Positions 16,147 through 24,881 of a stretch of DNA of 64,000 nucleotides are shown one piece after another. Below the pieces are notes generated by a model. The model did no database searches and was not told the origin of the DNA. It saw nothing but the letters and a program-made list of their open reading frames with translations. The DNA comes from Streptomyces toyocaensis (GTDB lineage: Bacteria > Actinomycetota > Actinomycetes > Streptomycetales > Streptomycetaceae). The first letter of the stretch is position 1. Every line of letters begins with the position of its first letter. Made by a program: the position numbers and the translations under genes. Location of the stretch: assembly GCF_000725125.1 (NCBI RefSeq), contig NZ_JFCB01000017.1:62001-126000 (forward strand), in the 5' to 3' direction.

Positions 16147-16820
16147 CGGCCCCTGAGGCGGGGCGTGGCATAGGCAACGGGGAATCCAGCGCGGAGATCA
16201 CGACGACCTTCGGGTTTCCGCGCGACACCTTCCGCATCCTCCACGTCAGTACCGGAAACGTGTGCCGCTCGCCCATCACCGAGCGGCTGACCCGGCATTT
16301 CGTGAGCCAGCGGCTGGGCGTCCTCGGCGGCGGTCTCATCGTGGAGAGCGCGGGCACGTGGGGGCACGAGGGCGCGGCGATGGAGGCGCACGCGGAGACC
16401 GTGCTGGCGGAGTTCGGCGCGGACGCGTCCGGGTTCGTGGGGCGGGAGCTGCTGGACGAGCACGTGATCCGGGCGGACCTGGTGCTGACGGCCACGCGCG
16501 ACCACCGGGCGCAGGTCATCTCCATGGGGCATTCGGCCGGCTTGCGGACCTTCACGCTGAAGGAGTTCACCCGGCTGGTCGACGCCATCGACCCGGCGAC
16601 GCTGCCGCCGCTGGACGAGGGGCTGGTGATGCGTGCCCGGGCGCTGGTGCGCGCCGCCGCGGCGCTGCGCGGGTGGCTGCTGGCGCCCACGGCCGAGGCG
16701 GACGAGGTGTACGACCCGTACGGGGCGCCGCTGACGTTCTTCCGGTCCATCGGGGACGAGATACACCAGGCGCTGGATCCCGTGGTGACCGCGCTGACCG
16801 GGGTTCCCACGCGGGCGTAG
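16143..16820 (+). CDS. Low-molecular-weight phosphatase-like protein with Cys-to-Ser change
   Basis: The fold is that of arsenate reductase-like low-molecular-weight protein tyrosine phosphatases, 225 aa. The start is a TTG at 16143 overlapping the upstream stop by 4 nt. The P-loop should read C-x-G-N-x-C-R-S; here it is HVSTGNVCRSPITERL. The first cysteine, the nucleophile of the family, is Ser36, while the second Cys41 and Arg42 remain. The general-acid region VYDPYGAP is present. A Ser in place of the Cys usually abolishes phosphatase turnover but keeps phosphate binding. It may be a pseudo-enzyme or binding protein. It is translationally coupled to the Sua5-type gene. Confidence 0.85.
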   Translation: MTAPEAGRGIGNGESSAEITTTFGFPRDTFRILHVSTGNVCRSPITERLTRHFVSQRLGVLGGGLIVESAGTWGHEGAAMEAHAETVLAEFGADASGFVGRELLDEHVIRADLVLTATRDHRAQVISMGHSAGLRTFTLKEFTRLVDAIDPATLPPLDEGLVMRARALVRAAAALRGWLLAPTAEADEVYDPYGAPLTFFRSIGDEIHQALDPVVTALTGVPTRA

Positions 16821-16938
16821 GCGGGCTGCCGGGGCCGCTGTGCCCGGCCCCGGGGGGCGCAGCAACGCGGGCGTCGCCGGGCGGTCCGGCCTACATTGGG
16901 CGTACGTCAGTGTCGACGTCGACGTCCGGGAGCGGATC

Positions 16939-18177
16939 ATGACGGTCAGCCATGCCCTCGAGGCCGATGTCCTGCGGCGGCAGGATCCCGAGCTCGCCGA
17001 CGTGCTGCTCGGGGAGCGGGAGCGGCAGTCGACCACGCTGCAGCTCATCGCCGCGGAGAACTTCACGTCGCCGGCCGTGCTGGCCGCCCTCGGCTCACCG
17101 CTCGCCAACAAGTACGCCGAGGGCTACCCGGGCAACCGGCACCACGGCGGCTGCGAGTTCGCCGACGCCGCCGAGCGTCTCGCCGTGGAGCGGGCGAAGG
17201 CGCTGTTCGGCGCGGAACACGCCAACGTCCAGGCGCACTCCGGCTCCTCGGCCGTGCTCGCCGCGTACGCCGCCCTGCTGCGTCCCGGGGACACCGTCCT
17301 CGCCCTCGGGCTGCCCCACGGCGGTCACCTCACCCACGGCTCGCCCGCCAACTTCTCCGGCCGCTGGTTCGACTTCGTCGGCTACGGCGTGGACGCGGAG
17401 AGCGGCCTGATCGACCACGAGCAGGTCCGCACCCTCGCCCGCACGCGCCGCCCCAAGGCGATCGTGTGCGGTTCCATCTCCTATCCCCGCCACATCGACT
17501 ACGCCTTCTTCCGCGAGGTCGCCGACGAGGCCGGTGCCCATCTCATCGCGGACGCAGCGCACCCCATGGGGCTGGTCGCCGGGGGAGTGGCGCCCAGTCC
17601 CGTGCCGTACGCGGACATCGTGTGCGCGACGACGCACAAGGTGCTGCGGGGTCCGCGCGGCGGGATGATCCTCTGCGGCGGCGAGCTGGCCGAGCGCGTC
17701 GACCGGGCCGTGTTCCCTTTCACGCAGGGCGGTGCCCAGATGCACACCGTCGCCGCCAAGGCGGTCGCGTTCGGGGAAGCGGCGACCCCGGCCTTCGCCG
17801 CGTACGCACACCAGGTGGTCGCCAACGCCCGGGCGCTGGCCGCCGCGCTGGCCGCGGAAGGGCTGCTCGTCACCACCGGCGGCACGGACACCCATCTGAT
17901 CACCGCCGACACGGCCCCGCTCGGGGTCGACGGGCGCACCGCGCGGGGCCGGCTGGCGGCGGCGGGCATCGTCCTCGACTGCTGTGCGCTTCCGCACGGC
18001 GACGGCCGCGGGCTGCGGCTGGGCACGGCGGCGGTGACGACGCAGGGCATGGGTTCCCGGGAGATGACGTACGTCGGAGGGCTCCTCGCGAGCGTGCTGC
18101 GCGGCGGTACGGAGGCCGCGCGGGCCCGCGAGGACGTGCGGGAACTGGTGGCGGCGTTCCCGCCGTACCCGCGCTGA
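16939..18177 (+). CDS. glyA: Serine hydroxymethyltransferase
   Basis: PLP enzyme interconverting serine and glycine with tetrahydrofolate, supplying one-carbon units. It has 412 aa from the ATG at 16939; in-frame codons upstream back to 16840 are not conserved. Motifs are QLIAAENFTSPAVLAALGSP, NKYAEGYPGNRHHGG, the PLP lysine in CATTHKVLRGPRGGMI, and the QGGAQMHTVAAKAVAF stretch. Streptomyces genomes carry more than one glyA-type gene; this copy stands alone between the phosphatase-like gene and the lipid-carrier transferase. Its substitutions relative to canonical GlyA are mild, so normal activity is likely. Confidence 0.92.
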   Translation: MTVSHALEADVLRRQDPELADVLLGERERQSTTLQLIAAENFTSPAVLAALGSPLANKYAEGYPGNRHHGGCEFADAAERLAVERAKALFGAEHANVQAHSGSSAVLAAYAALLRPGDTVLALGLPHGGHLTHGSPANFSGRWFDFVGYGVDAESGLIDHEQVRTLARTRRPKAIVCGSISYPRHIDYAFFREVADEAGAHLIADAAHPMGLVAGGVAPSPVPYADIVCATTHKVLRGPRGGMILCGGELAERVDRAVFPFTQGGAQMHTVAAKAVAFGEAATPAFAAYAHQVVANARALAAALAAEGLLVTTGGTDTHLITADTAPLGVDGRTARGRLAAAGIVLDCCALPHGDGRGLRLGTAAVTTQGMGSREMTYVGGLLASVLRGGTEAARAREDVRELVAAFPPYPR

Positions 18178-18315
18178 CACGGCCCCGGCCGGGGTGGGCG
18201 CACACGACGCACAGCCACGCGTGCAACCATCGTCGCTACCCGGAAGTCCCCACTCGTATGCGCGCCTCGCTAGGGTGTGGGGCTGTGATGGCCAGCGAGA
18301 CCTGTGGGGAAGCCC

Positions 18316-19647
18316 GTGCGTGAATACCTGCTGACGCTCTGCATCACGGCCGCGGTGACGTACCTGCTGACAGGGCCGGTACGGAAGTTCGCGATCGTGG
18401 CCGGGGCGATGCCGGAGATCCGGGCGCGTGACGTGCACCGGGAACCCACTCCGCGGCTCGGCGGTATCGCGATGTTCTTCGGGCTGTGCGCGGGACTGCT
18501 GGTCGCCGATCACCTCACCAACCTCAACCAGCTCTTCGAGAAGTCCAACGAGCCGCGGGCGCTGCTCTCCGGGGCGGCGCTGATCTGGCTGATCGGTGTG
18601 CTGGACGACAAGTTCGAGATCGACGCCCTGATCAAGCTGGGCGGCCAGATGATCGCCGCCGGTGTGATGGTCATGCAGGGTCTGACGATCCTGTGGCTGC
18701 CCATCCCGGGCGTCGGCTCGGTCGCGCTCACCCAGTGGCAGGGCACGCTGCTCACGGTGGCGCTGGTCGTGATCACCATCAACGCGGTCAACTTCGTGGA
18801 CGGCCTGGACGGTCTCGCGGCCGGCATGGTGTGCATCGCGGCGGCGGCGTTCTTCCTGTACGCCTACCGCATCTGGTACTCGTACGGCATCGAGGCGGCC
18901 GCTCCGGCGACGCTGTTCTCGGCGATCCTGATGGGCATGTGCCTGGGCTTCCTGCCGCACAACATGCACCCCGCGCGGATCTTCATGGGCGACTCCGGCT
19001 CCATGCTCATCGGCCTGGTGCTCGCCGCCGGCGCGATCTCCGTCACCGGGCAGGTCGACCCGGACGCGTTGAAGCTGTTCGCCGGTTCGGAGAAGGAGGC
19101 GGTGCACCAGACGGTGCCCGTCTACATCCCGCTGCTGCTGCCGCTGACCATCATCGCCGTGCCGGCCGCCGACCTGATCCTGGCCATCGTGCGGCGCACC
19201 TGGCGCGGCCAGTCGCCGTTCGCGGCGGACCGGGGCCATCTGCACCACCGGCTGCTGGAGATCGGCCACTCCCACAGCAGGGCGGTGCTGATCATGTATT
19301 TCTGGTCGGCGCTGATCGCCTTCGGCGCGCTCACCTACTCCGTGAACTCGGCGTCGATGTGGATCGTGCTGAGTGTGGTGATCCTCTCGACGATCGGCCT
19401 CGTCCTGCTCCTGCTGCCCCGCTTCACCCCGCGCACCCCGCGCTGGGCGGAGGCCGTGGTGCCCCCGCGGTACCGCCGCCGCCGGGCCTCGGCCGCCGTC
19501 CGTGACGCGTCGGCCGCGGAGACGGGCGAGTCCTCCGGGGACGCACCGGTGGAGCGCACCCCGGTGGCCGCGGGCGTCTCCGGCGTCAACGGAGCGACCG
19601 CCGTCGGCTCCCGCGCACGCCTGGCCGACCGGTCACGGTCAAGGTAA
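18316..19647 (+). CDS. WecA/MraY-type polyprenyl-phosphate sugar-1-phosphate transferase
   Basis: Polytopic membrane enzyme that transfers a sugar-1-phosphate, typically GlcNAc-1-P, from UDP-sugar onto undecaprenyl phosphate to start a cell-wall polymer. It has 443 aa from the GTG at 18316, chosen because GGGGAAG sits 4 nt upstream; a GTG at 18304 is less supported. About ten membrane segments are visible. Family motifs are HREPTPRLGG, the acidic motif NFVDGLDGLAAG, IFMGDSGSMLIG, and the C-terminal histidine motif HLHHRLLEIGHSHS. A 70-residue polar tail is extra. It probably cooperates with LCP-type ligases in teichoic or related polymer assembly. The atp operon follows. Confidence 0.92.
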   Translation: MREYLLTLCITAAVTYLLTGPVRKFAIVAGAMPEIRARDVHREPTPRLGGIAMFFGLCAGLLVADHLTNLNQLFEKSNEPRALLSGAALIWLIGVLDDKFEIDALIKLGGQMIAAGVMVMQGLTILWLPIPGVGSVALTQWQGTLLTVALVVITINAVNFVDGLDGLAAGMVCIAAAAFFLYAYRIWYSYGIEAAAPATLFSAILMGMCLGFLPHNMHPARIFMGDSGSMLIGLVLAAGAISVTGQVDPDALKLFAGSEKEAVHQTVPVYIPLLLPLTIIAVPAADLILAIVRRTWRGQSPFAADRGHLHHRLLEIGHSHSRAVLIMYFWSALIAFGALTYSVNSASMWIVLSVVILSTIGLVLLLLPRFTPRTPRWAEAVVPPRYRRRRASAAVRDASAAETGESSGDAPVERTPVAAGVSGVNGATAVGSRARLADRSRSR

Positions 19648-19958
19648 GAATCCGACTAGAGCATTGCCAAGTCGTGGGGCCCCGATGGGACGGTGTTGGG
19701 GGTGCGAAGGGTCTCATACCAGACATATCGGCTTGGTTCTCGCTCAGACGCGCGGAATCACTCTCATGTGTGACGGTGGGCACATCGGGCAGGTAAAGAC
19801 TGCATCAAATAGTTTGTGATACCGTTCACGAGAACCCCGGATAGAGCCGAAGGACCGCAGTGCGACGGTCCATTGGTGCGAGGAATCGACACTCGGCCCG
19901 GGGGTCTACGCTCGTCCATGACGACACCCTGCCCCCTGTGAAAAGCGGAGTTGCCGCC
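19648..19958 (+). other. Intergenic region upstream of the atp operon
   Basis: About 310 nt with no convincing gene. It has an AT-rich patch at 19797-19824 (around GTTTGTGATACC) and a TACGCT hexamer near 19908 that could be -10 elements. A small hairpin GGACCG/CGGTCC is near 19852-19871. The atp operon promoter is expected here, but I cannot place it firmly. The start ATG of atpI at 19959 is preceded by GCGGAG. Confidence 0.5.
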
Positions 19959-20396
19959 ATGCCGTCCAATGACGTCCGGATCCTGGCCCAGGCCGCCGTG
20001 CCCACGGCTGCCGCCGGCGGTGTCGCCGCCGTCGTCAGCGCGCTGGTCGCCGGTGGCAAGGGCGCGATCGGGGCGCTCGTCGCGACCGTGGTGGTGATCC
20101 TCTTCATGGGGATCGGTCTCTATGTACTGCAGCGCACCGCCAAATCGCTTCCGCACCTGTTCCAGGCCATGGGGCTGATGCTGTACGCGGCGCAGATCCT
20201 GTTGCTGTTCGTCTTTGTCGCCGTGTTCCGGGACACGACGTTGTTCCACCCCAAGGCCTTCGCTCTCACGCTCGTCGGCACCACGCTCGTGTGGATCGCC
20301 GCACAGACGCGCGCCCACATGAAATCCAAGATCCTCTACGTCGAGCCCGAGTCGACGACGGGCAACAGGCCCGGAAACTCGGGGCATTCGTCGTGA
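19959..20396 (+). CDS. atpI: ATP synthase accessory protein I
   Basis: Small membrane protein at the head of the ATP synthase operon; in other bacteria it helps assemble the c-ring. It has 145 aa from the ATG at 19959, with GGAG 8 nt upstream. Four hydrophobic segments are visible (around VPTAAAGGVAAVVSALVAGG, IGALVATVVVILFMGIGLYV, LMLYAAQILLLFVFVAVF and FALTLVGTTLVWIAAQT), followed by a short polar tail. The sequence is poorly conserved between genera, so the name rests largely on position and topology. Confidence 0.88.
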   Translation: MPSNDVRILAQAAVPTAAAGGVAAVVSALVAGGKGAIGALVATVVVILFMGIGLYVLQRTAKSLPHLFQAMGLMLYAAQILLLFVFVAVFRDTTLFHPKAFALTLVGTTLVWIAAQTRAHMKSKILYVEPESTTGNRPGNSGHSS

Positions 20397-20621
20397 GGGG
20401 TAGGCCCGGGATAAAGAGGCTTGGGAACTCCTGCTATCGTCCGGTGCCAACTGCGGCATCGCGGGCGCGGGCATCCGAGCTGACGCCTGTTCAATCGCGA
20501 GGCGAGATGCCCCCCAGCCGCCCCCACATCCGTAACACCAGTCCCGTGCCGAACCGCGGCCGAGCGCCGCGCCGACACCACGAGGTTGCCGTACCTATGC
20601 GCCACGATGAAGGAGCCCGCG

Positions 20622-21446
20622 GTGAGTGCTGACCCGACGCAGGTGCTCGCCTTCGAGACCGACTGCCACCTCTTCGACGGATGTGGCTTCCCGGCTCCGG
20701 GCCTGCACTCGTTCCTCTTCGAGCCGCTCTGGGGCAACGCAGACGGCAACGGCATGTACTTCAACAAGCCGATGCTGCTCGCGCTGCTCGGTTCGATCGT
20801 CGTGGTGGGCTTCTTCTGGGCCGCTTTCGCCAGGCCGAAGATCGTCCCCGGCAAGCTCCAGATGATCGCCGAGGCCGGTTACGACTTCGTCCGCCGCGGC
20901 ATCGTCTACGAGACGATCGGCAAGAAGGAGGGCGAGAAGTACGTTCCGCTCGCCGTCGCCCTCTTCTTCTTCATCTGGATGATGAACCTCTGGTCGATCA
21001 TCCCGGTGGCGCAGTTCCCGGTGACGTCGATCATCGCCTACCCGATGGTCCTGGCGCTCATCGTCTACATCACCTGGGTCGCCCTGACGTTCAAGAGGCA
21101 CGGGTTCGTCGGCTTCTTCAAGAACGTGACGGGCTACGACAAGACGCTCGGCCCGGTGCTGCCCCTCTCGATGACCATCGAGTTCTTCTCGAACCTGCTG
21201 GTCCGCCCGTTCACGCACGCCGTCCGGCTCTTCGCGAACATGTTCGCCGGCCACACGCTGCTGCTGCTCTTCACGATCGCCGCCTGGTACATGCTGAACG
21301 GCATCGGCATCGCCTACTCCGGCGTCTCGTTCGTGATGGTCATCATCATGACCGCCTTCGAGCTCTTCATCCAGGCGGTCCAGGCGTACGTGTTCGTGCT
21401 TCTGACCTGCAGCTACATCCAGGGCGCGCTCGCCGAACACCACTGA
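20622..21446 (+). CDS. atpB: ATP synthase F0 subunit a
   Basis: Stator subunit with the proton half-channels, in the membrane next to the c-ring. It has 274 aa from the GTG at 20622, chosen because AAGGAG lies 6 nt upstream; an ATG at 20607 would add five residues and is a real alternative. The essential arginine lies in the conserved block NLLVRPFTHAVRLFANMFAG. Later helices (FELFIQAVQAYVFVLLTCSY) carry the conserved Glu and Gln. A 225-nt gap separates it from atpI, so a second promoter there is possible. Confidence 0.96.
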   Translation: MSADPTQVLAFETDCHLFDGCGFPAPGLHSFLFEPLWGNADGNGMYFNKPMLLALLGSIVVVGFFWAAFARPKIVPGKLQMIAEAGYDFVRRGIVYETIGKKEGEKYVPLAVALFFFIWMMNLWSIIPVAQFPVTSIIAYPMVLALIVYITWVALTFKRHGFVGFFKNVTGYDKTLGPVLPLSMTIEFFSNLLVRPFTHAVRLFANMFAGHTLLLLFTIAAWYMLNGIGIAYSGVSFVMVIIMTAFELFIQAVQAYVFVLLTCSYIQGALAEHH

Positions 21447-21518
21447 GCCCCCAGCCCCGCTCCCGCAATCGTCCGGTGGCCAACCCCCACCGGTCCGTAA
21501 AGAGAAGGAAGAACTGGC

Positions 21519-21740
21519 ATGTCTACCCTTGCTGCTGTCACCGGTGACCTCGGTTCCGTCGGTTACGGTCTCGCGGCCATCGGCCCCGGCGTCGGTATCG
21601 GCATCATCTTCGGTAACGGCACCCAGGCTCTCGCCCGTCAGCCCGAGGCGGCCGGCCTGATCCGCGCCAACCAGATCCTGGGCTTCGCCTTCTGTGAGGC
21701 GCTCGCCCTGATCGGTCTCGTCATGCCGTTCGTCTACTAA
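21519..21740 (+). CDS. atpE: ATP synthase F0 subunit c
   Basis: Proteolipid of the rotary c-ring, 73 aa with two membrane helices. The first carries the Gly-rich packing motif GPGVGIGIIFGNGTQALARQPE with the polar loop. The second (ILGFAFCEALALIGLVMPFV) carries the ion-binding carboxylate Glu60. The residues around it fit a proton-type rather than sodium-type site, though I infer this only from the lack of the usual Na+ ligands. The ATG follows GAAGGAAG, a strong ribosome-binding site fitting high c-subunit demand. Confidence 0.97.
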   Translation: MSTLAAVTGDLGSVGYGLAAIGPGVGIGIIFGNGTQALARQPEAAGLIRANQILGFAFCEALALIGLVMPFVY

Positions 21741-21781
21741 GACGAGCCCGACGACCGACCCTTTCGACGAAAGGCACTGAT

Positions 21782-22333
21782 GTGAACTCCGCCCTGGTTT
21801 TCCTGGCGGCTGAGGGTGAGAAGGAGAATCCCCTCATTCCGCCGTGGCCGGAAGTTGTCATCGGCCTCATCGCTTTCGTCATCGTCTTCGGGTTCCTCGC
21901 CAAGAAGCTCCTCCCGACCATCAACAAGGTCCTGGAAGAGCGTCGCGAGGCCATCGAAGGCGGTATCGAGAAGGCCGAGGCCGCGCAGACCGAGGCCCAG
22001 AGCGTCCTGGAGCAGTACAAGGCCCAGCTCGCCGAGGCCCGGCACGAGGCCGCGCGTCTGCGCCAGGAGGCGCAGGAGCAGGGTGCCGCGCTCATCGCCG
22101 AGATGCGGGCCGAGGGCCAGCGGCAGCGCGAGGAGATCGTCGCCGCCGGTCACGCGCAGATCGAGGCCGACCGCAAGGCCGCCGCGTCCGCGCTGCGCCA
22201 GGACGTCGGCAAGCTCGCCACCGACCTGGCCGGCAAGCTCGTCGGCGAGTCCCTCGAGGACCACGCCCGGCAGAGCCGCGTGATCGACCGCTTCCTCGAC
22301 GAGCTCGACCAGAAGGCCGAGGCCGCACGATGA
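21782..22333 (+). CDS. atpF: ATP synthase F0 subunit b
   Basis: Peripheral stalk linking the membrane part to F1, 183 aa from a GTG at 21782. It has one N-terminal membrane helix (WPEVVIGLIAFVIVFGFLA), then a long, highly charged, alanine-rich helical stalk (AEAAQTEAQSVLEQYKAQLA onward) ending in a delta-binding region. Its stop codon overlaps the ATG of atpH, so the two subunits that dock with each other are translationally coupled. Confidence 0.96.
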   Translation: MNSALVFLAAEGEKENPLIPPWPEVVIGLIAFVIVFGFLAKKLLPTINKVLEERREAIEGGIEKAEAAQTEAQSVLEQYKAQLAEARHEAARLRQEAQEQGAALIAEMRAEGQRQREEIVAAGHAQIEADRKAAASALRQDVGKLATDLAGKLVGESLEDHARQSRVIDRFLDELDQKAEAAR

Positions 22334-23145
22334 ACGGAGCGAGCCGCGAGGCCCTGGCAGCCGCACGTGAGCGTCTCGACGCGCTGACGGACTCCACGTC
22401 CGTGGACGCCGGCTCGCTCGCCGGTGAGCTGGCCGCCGTCACCGCGCTGCTCGACCGCGAGGTGTCGCTGCGTCGGGTCCTCACCGACCCGGCGCAGGCC
22501 GGTGAGGCTAAGGCCGACCTGGCCCGGCGCCTGCTCGGCTCGCAGGTCAGCGGCCCCGCCGCGGACCTGGTGTCCGGCATGGTGCGCTCCCGGTGGTCGC
22601 AGTCCCGCGACCTGGTGGACGCGCTGGAGGAGCTGGCGGACGTCGCCGACCTCACCGCCGCCCAAAGGGCGGGCGCGCTCGACGACGTCGAGGACGAGGT
22701 GTTCCGGTTCGCCCGGATCGTCTCCTCGAGCACCGAGCTGCGTGCCGCGCTGACCAACCGGAGCGCTCCCGCCTCCTCCAAGGGTGAGCTGCTGCGCAGC
22801 CTGCTCGGGGGCAGGGCGAACGCGGCCACCGAGCGTCTGGTGACGCGTCTTGTGACCGCGCCGCGGGGACGTAGCCTGGAGTCGGGACTGGAGTCCCTGT
22901 CCAAGCTCGCCGCCGAGCGCCGGGACCGCATGGTGGCCGTCGTCACCTCCGCGGTGCCGCTGAGCGACCAGCAGAAGCAGCGCCTGGGCGACGTCCTCGC
23001 GAAGCTCTACGGCCGCCGGATGCACCTCAACCTCGACGTCGACCCCGCGGTCGTCGGCGGGATCCGGGTGCGGGTCGGTGACGAGGTCATCAACGGCTCC
23101 CTGGCGGACCGGCTCGAGGACGCGAGCCGCCGGCTGGCGGGCTAG
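22330..23145 (+). CDS. atpH: ATP synthase F1 subunit delta, long actinobacterial form
   Basis: Sits on top of F1 and binds the b stalk. It has 271 aa, well above the roughly 180 aa of E. coli delta, as in other actinobacteria. The extra N-terminal part (SREALAAARERLDALTDSTS onward) is typical of that lineage. The C-terminal signature region VDPAVVGGIRVRVGDEVINGS is clear. The ATG overlaps the atpF stop as ATGA. A 125-nt gap with two hairpins precedes atpA. Confidence 0.95.
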   Translation: MNGASREALAAARERLDALTDSTSVDAGSLAGELAAVTALLDREVSLRRVLTDPAQAGEAKADLARRLLGSQVSGPAADLVSGMVRSRWSQSRDLVDALEELADVADLTAAQRAGALDDVEDEVFRFARIVSSSTELRAALTNRSAPASSKGELLRSLLGGRANAATERLVTRLVTAPRGRSLESGLESLSKLAAERRDRMVAVVTSAVPLSDQQKQRLGDVLAKLYGRRMHLNLDVDPAVVGGIRVRVGDEVINGSLADRLEDASRRLAG

Positions 23146-23175
23146 CAGCACATTCTGAATAGGCAGTACGTACTT

Positions 23176-23222
23176 ACGGCCCTGGTTGGGCCGTGCAGAG
23201 GATTCCTGGGGGTCGCCCCCAG
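23176..23222 (+). other. Two stem-loops between atpH and atpA
   Basis: ACGGCCC/GGGCCGT closes a 5-nt loop (23176-23194) and CTGGGGG/CCCCCAG closes a 3-nt loop (23206-23222), inside an otherwise tight operon. They could be processing or stability signals that set the higher F1 alpha and beta dose. The strong AAGGAG for atpA follows at 23251. Confidence 0.55.
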
Positions 23223-23270
23223 ACCCCCCAAGTGAAACTTCGGGCCCAACAAGGAGAGCAGGGAACTCAG

Positions 23271-24860
23271 ATGGCGGAGCTCACGATCCGGCCGGAGGAG
23301 ATCCGGGACGCGCTGGAGAACTTTGTCCAGTCGTACAAGCCGGACGCGGCCTCGCGCGAGGAGGTCGGTACGGTCACCCTTGCCGGCGACGGCATCGCGA
23401 AGGTCGAAGGTCTTCCCTCGGCCATGGCCAACGAGCTGCTGAAGTTCGAGGACGGCACCCTCGGCCTCGCCCTCAACCTGGAGGAGCGCGAGATCGGTGC
23501 CATCGTCCTCGGTGAGTTCAGCGGCATCGAAGAGGGCCAGCCGGTCACCCGCACCGGCGAGGTCCTGTCCGTCGCCGTGGGCGAGGGCTACCTCGGCCGT
23601 GTGGTCGACCCGCTCGGCAACCCGATCGACGGCCTCGGCGAGATCGAGACCGAGGGCCGCCGCGCCCTCGAACTGCAGGCCCCCACGGTCATGCAGCGCA
23701 AGTCGGTGCACGAGCCGATGGAGACGGGTTACAAGGCCGTCGACGCCATGACCCCGATCGGCCGTGGTCAGCGCCAGCTGATCATCGGCGACCGCCAGAC
23801 CGGCAAGACCGCCCTGGCCGTCGACACGATCATCAACCAGCGCGACAACTGGCGCTCCGGCGACCCGAAGAAGCAGGTCCGCTGCATCTACGTCGCCATC
23901 GGCCAGAAGGGCTCCACCATCGCGTCGGTCCGCCGCGCGCTGGAGGAGAACGGCGCGCTGGAGTACACGACCATCGTCGCCGCCCCGGCGTCCGACCCGG
24001 CCGGCTTCAAGTACCTGGCGCCGTACACCGGCTCGGCCATCGGCCAGCAGTGGATGTACCAGGGCAAGCACGTCCTGATCGTCTTCGACGACCTGTCGAA
24101 GCAGGCCGACGCCTACCGCGCCGTGTCGCTGCTGCTGCGCCGCCCGCCGGGCCGTGAGGCCTACCCGGGCGACGTCTTCTACCTGCACTCCCGTCTGCTG
24201 GAGCGCTGCGCCAAGCTCTCCGACGAGATGGGCGCCGGCTCGATGACCGGTCTGCCGATCGTCGAGACCAAGGCCAACGACGTCTCGGCGTTCATCCCGA
24301 CCAACGTCATCTCCATCACCGACGGCCAGTGCTTCCTGGAGTCGGACCTGTTCAACGCCGGTCAGCGCCCCGCGCTGAACGTCGGTATCTCCGTCTCCCG
24401 AGTCGGTGGTTCCGCGCAGCACAAGGCGATGCGACAGGTCTCCGGCCGTCTGCGCGTGGACCTCGCCCAGTTCCGTGAGCTGGAGGCGTTCGCCGCCTTC
24501 GGTTCCGACCTGGACGCCGCGTCGAAGGCGCAGCTGGAGCGCGGTCAGCGCATGGTCGAGCTGCTGAAGCAGAACCAGTACGAGCCGATGGCCACCGAGG
24601 ACCAGGTCGTCTCCATCTGGTCCGGCACCACGGGCCGCATGGACGAGGTGCCGGTCGCCGACATCCGCCGCTTCGAGAAGGAGCTGCTCGAGTACCTGCA
24701 CCGCAAGGAGCAGGGCCTCATGACCTCCATCCGCGAGGGCGCCAAGATGTCCGACGACACGATCCAGGCGATCGCCGACGCCGTGGCGGAGTTCAAGAAG
24801 CAGTTCGAGACCAGCGACGGCAAGCTGCTCGGCGAGGACGCCCCGTCCGCCGCCAAGTGA
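23271..24860 (+). CDS. atpA: ATP synthase F1 subunit alpha
   Basis: Regulatory nucleotide-binding subunit of the alpha3-beta3 hexamer, 529 aa. The P-loop GDRQTGKT is at residues 173-180; the arginine finger lies in the late conserved block LNVGISVSRVGGSAQHKAM. The ATG at 23271 follows AAGGAGAGCAGGGAACTCAG; in-frame codons further upstream fall within the hairpin region and are rejected. atpG begins 21 nt after the stop. Confidence 0.98.
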   Translation: MAELTIRPEEIRDALENFVQSYKPDAASREEVGTVTLAGDGIAKVEGLPSAMANELLKFEDGTLGLALNLEEREIGAIVLGEFSGIEEGQPVTRTGEVLSVAVGEGYLGRVVDPLGNPIDGLGEIETEGRRALELQAPTVMQRKSVHEPMETGYKAVDAMTPIGRGQRQLIIGDRQTGKTALAVDTIINQRDNWRSGDPKKQVRCIYVAIGQKGSTIASVRRALEENGALEYTTIVAAPASDPAGFKYLAPYTGSAIGQQWMYQGKHVLIVFDDLSKQADAYRAVSLLLRRPPGREAYPGDVFYLHSRLLERCAKLSDEMGAGSMTGLPIVETKANDVSAFIPTNVISITDGQCFLESDLFNAGQRPALNVGISVSRVGGSAQHKAMRQVSGRLRVDLAQFRELEAFAAFGSDLDAASKAQLERGQRMVELLKQNQYEPMATEDQVVSIWSGTTGRMDEVPVADIRRFEKELLEYLHRKEQGLMTSIREGAKMSDDTIQAIADAVAEFKKQFETSDGKLLGEDAPSAAK

Positions 24861-24881
24861 CGTAAGGAAGGGACCTGACTC

